Shown here: one piece after another, positions 6,270 to 7,601 of the stretch
Layout: every line of letters starts with the position of its first letter
Position numbering within the stretch: the first letter of the stretch is position 1
NCBI GenBank assembly: GCA_011040545.1
Contig: DQYM01000055.1
Span: 1-7,601, forward strand
Length of the DNA: 7,601 bases
Origin: Candidatus Bathyarchaeota archaeon
Lineage (GTDB): Archaea; Thermoproteota; Bathyarchaeia; EX4484-135
Reading direction: 5' to 3'
Translations under genes and position numbers: made by a program
The notes under the pieces: generated by a model
Database searches by the model: none
The model's input: the letters and a program-made list of their open reading frames with translations, nothing else
What the model was told of the DNA's origin: nothing

Positions 6270-7160
6270 CTAGGCACTAGGAGGCCATATCTTAACAACG
6301 CACATGCCCTTCTCAACGCCCAGGTGGTTTGCTATCGTCTCGCACTTGGTGAACAGCAGGAAGGCAATTGGCTTATCGTGCTTATATTCCGTGAGTGTTT
6401 CTATATTGCCCATCCCCTTGGCTACTATCAAATCAGCTTCCTCATAGGCCCTTAGGCACTCATCCGATGCCCACTCAAGCACTAGGCCTACCGTATCAGT
6501 ACCAGTTGTTATGAGCTTGCTAGCTACCTTATCCATTCCCACGACTAGGGCATCTTCAATAAGGGCATCATTTATACAGGGCTCAGCCTTCACGGCCACA
6601 ACCACCTCTGGCCCTAGGGACCTTAGCTCCCTCACGAGCAGGACATCAAATGCTACCTCACCAGCATTATCCGTTAGGTATAGGATCTTCCTGGCATTTC
6701 TCGCTAGCTTGTAGAAGGCATCTATCTCATCTATAGCTATATCCTTCTCAGCCCTAGCTAGCAGCTCAGAGAGCAGCTCTAGCTTAAAGGCATGGCCAAG
6801 TATATCAAATTCTATAGCATTACCTACTGCTGCACATAAGCAAGCTCTTCTAAACCTCTCTAGGCCTGTGCTAGCAGAGGCTATGTACTGCTCGGCCTTC
6901 GGCCTAAGTTCCAGGGCTGCCTTATTGCTTAGCTCCTTTGCGGCCCTATATGGGTCTGGGTTGCCCGTCATCTCCTTTATCAGCCTATCCCTGAGCGTGC
7001 CAACTATGGCTGGCACAGCGCCTGGCTTGAACTCCCTTGCGAGCAGCTTGGCTACCTCAACCATGACCTTGAGCCTAAGCCCCTCATCCTCAGTGGCATA
7101 GCATACCTCTCGGTAGGCCCTATGCGTCATGCATGGCAGGCAGGCTGCTGTTACCTTCAT
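6270..7160 (-). CDS. DUF89/ARMT1-type metal-dependent phosphatase, archaeal CxxC subfamily
   Basis: A 296-residue cytosolic protein of full family length. Motifs: N-terminal CLPC (C7, C10) and a second Cys pair ACLC (C107, C109); GNAIEFD (113-119); TDNAGE (163-168), whose Asp and neighbours bind the metal and the phosphate in this fold; VKAEPCIND (190-198); KGMGNIE (248-254); FTKCE (270-274). Known DUF89 proteins are metal-dependent phosphatases on damaged or side-reaction sugar phosphates and phosphopantetheine-related compounds; the archaeal CxxC members are little studied, so the substrate here is unknown. The ATG start has only a weak GAGGG site before it. It reads in the same direction as triosephosphate isomerase, 132 bases downstream of it, which makes a triose- or hexose-phosphate substrate attractive but unproven. 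Confidence 0.88.
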   Translation of the reverse strand: MKVTAACLPCMTHRAYREVCYATEDEGLRLKVMVEVAKLLAREFKPGAVPAIVGTLRDRLIKEMTGNPDPYRAAKELSNKAALELRPKAEQYIASASTGLERFRRACLCAAVGNAIEFDILGHAFKLELLSELLARAEKDIAIDEIDAFYKLARNARKILYLTDNAGEVAFDVLLVRELRSLGPEVVVAVKAEPCINDALIEDALVVGMDKVASKLITTGTDTVGLVLEWASDECLRAYEEADLIVAKGMGNIETLTEYKHDKPIAFLLFTKCETIANHLGVEKGMCVVKIWPPSA

Positions 7161-7292
7161 GCTATGCCCTCAGGGGGCCTAGGCCCTAAAGCCCTTTTAG
7201 CCATATCGGCTGCTTGGTCGGGCATGAAAAGGATCCACGTGGTCTAGCCTACATAGTAGGTGGCCTGCCCGCCTTTCCCCACGGGCTAGTGC
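7161..7292 (-). promoter_or_regulatory. Intergenic region with candidate phosphatase promoter and operator-like palindrome
   Basis: This 132-base gap contains no supportable gene. On the minus strand CTAAAAG (7200-7194) is a weak TATA candidate, predicting a start near 7171. The perfect palindrome GGGCCTAGGCCC (7175-7186) lies between it and that start, where an archaeal repressor would block initiation. Farther upstream are a CCACGTGG palindrome (7235-7242), an inverted repeat CCTAC-ATA-GTAGG (7248-7260), and a run of four T residues (7230-7227) that is a poor terminator. No RNA gene was recognised. Confidence 0.35.
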
Positions 7293-7601
7293 CTACCTTT
7301 GATCCCAGGCCTCTAGGGCACTCCTGGCCATCTCAGATAGTATATCCTTGAAATTGGGCTTCCTAACGACGCTTCCAACTAAAACACCTTCAGCACCAAG
7401 CATTATTGCATCAAATACGTCTTTCCCACAAGATACGCCTGCCCCACAGAGGGCGAATACATCTGGGTTTACCTCCTTGGCATAGCGCATGGCCCTCCTA
7501 AGCGTATCTGGCTTCTCAGATGAAACCGACTTTCCCGTCCCTATTAGCTCTGGGGGCTCAAAGGCAAACATATCTGGGCCAAGCCTCACGACCAAGCCAC
7601 A
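7293..7601 (-). CDS. tpiA: Triosephosphate isomerase, archaeal type, C-terminal part (N-terminus beyond window)
   Basis: The last 102 or so residues of triosephosphate isomerase, which interconverts dihydroxyacetone phosphate and glyceraldehyde 3-phosphate in the cytosol. The frame is open to the right edge (CGLVVRLGPD...), so the TTG at 7595 is not the start; archaeal enzymes have about 220-230 residues. Visible landmarks: MFAFEPPELIGTG, whose first Glu (FEP) is the catalytic base, followed by the flexible loop-6 hinge; NPDVFALCGAGVSCGKD, the loop-7 region; and GAEGVLVGSVV, the loop-8 phosphate-binding glycines. The spelling EPPELIGTG, rather than the bacterial EPVWAIGTG, marks the archaeal form. 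The reading frame is intact through the TAG stop. Confidence 0.95.
   Translation of the reverse strand, partial: CGLVVRLGPDMFAFEPPELIGTGKSVSSEKPDTLRRAMRYAKEVNPDVFALCGAGVSCGKDVFDAIMLGAEGVLVGSVVRKPNFKDILSEMARSALEAWDQR

Noticed and set aside
7161..7292. Possible small RNA gene in the phosphatase-isomerase gap
   Set aside because: No tRNA arms, box C/D pair, H/ACA signature or long hairpin could be found; only short palindromes are present.
7593..7595. TTG at 7595 as the start of triosephosphate isomerase
   Set aside because: The frame stays open to the window edge and the family needs over 100 more N-terminal residues, so the gene is simply cut.
1..7601. CRISPR array, insertion sequence or integration site
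   Set aside because: No regularly spaced repeats, transposase-like protein, terminal inverted repeats or duplicated tRNA 3' end is visible.

Overview
The window looks like a piece of a hyperthermophilic archaeal chromosome, most likely Thermoproteota or a related TACK lineage. The evidence is a Trp tRNA with an intron at position 37/38 and an encoded CCA, AT-rich TATA boxes about 26-35 bases before starts, short leaders with GGTG or GGAGG ribosome sites, an archaeal-type triosephosphate isomerase, a CxxC-type DUF89 protein, and a secreted C25 (gingipain-like) protease with a coiled-coil stalk and a membrane anchor. The genus cannot be told from the sequence. The tetranucleotide CTAG, usually rare in microbial genomes, is strikingly common here.

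Layout. Positions 1-1425 (+) hold the 3' part of an ion-pumping antiporter-like membrane subunit (NuoM/MrpD family), cut by the left edge. It converges on, and overlaps by 14 bases, a TauE/SafE-family permease (1412-2284, -). Just upstream of the permease lies an intron-containing tRNA-Trp(CCA) (2329-2468, -). Next comes a large cell-surface C25 cysteine protease (2543-6211, -), then a DUF89 metal-dependent phosphatase (6270-7160, -), and the C-terminal part of triosephosphate isomerase (7293-7601, -), cut by the right edge. Everything except the first gene reads leftward. Each minus-strand gene from the phosphatase onward has its own plausible TATA box, so this looks like a run of separate units rather than one operon.

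How the parts relate. The antiporter-like subunit belongs to membrane energy conservation. The permease may export small sulfur or organic anions. The protease is probably displayed on the cell surface on a roughly 130-residue coiled coil, with two DDDGDG calcium loops, and would digest extracellular protein. The DUF89 enzyme beside triosephosphate isomerase hints at clean-up of damaged sugar phosphates.

Most interesting item. The 62-base tRNA-Trp intron carries two segments complementary to the tRNA's own anticodon arm. One is preceded by a near-consensus box C (AUGAAGA), then exactly 12 bases, then a D-like GUGA. The fifth base before that D-like box pairs with C34. This fits the known archaeal pattern in which the tRNA-Trp intron is a box C/D guide for 2'-O-methylation of its own tRNA, but here in a short and degenerate form.
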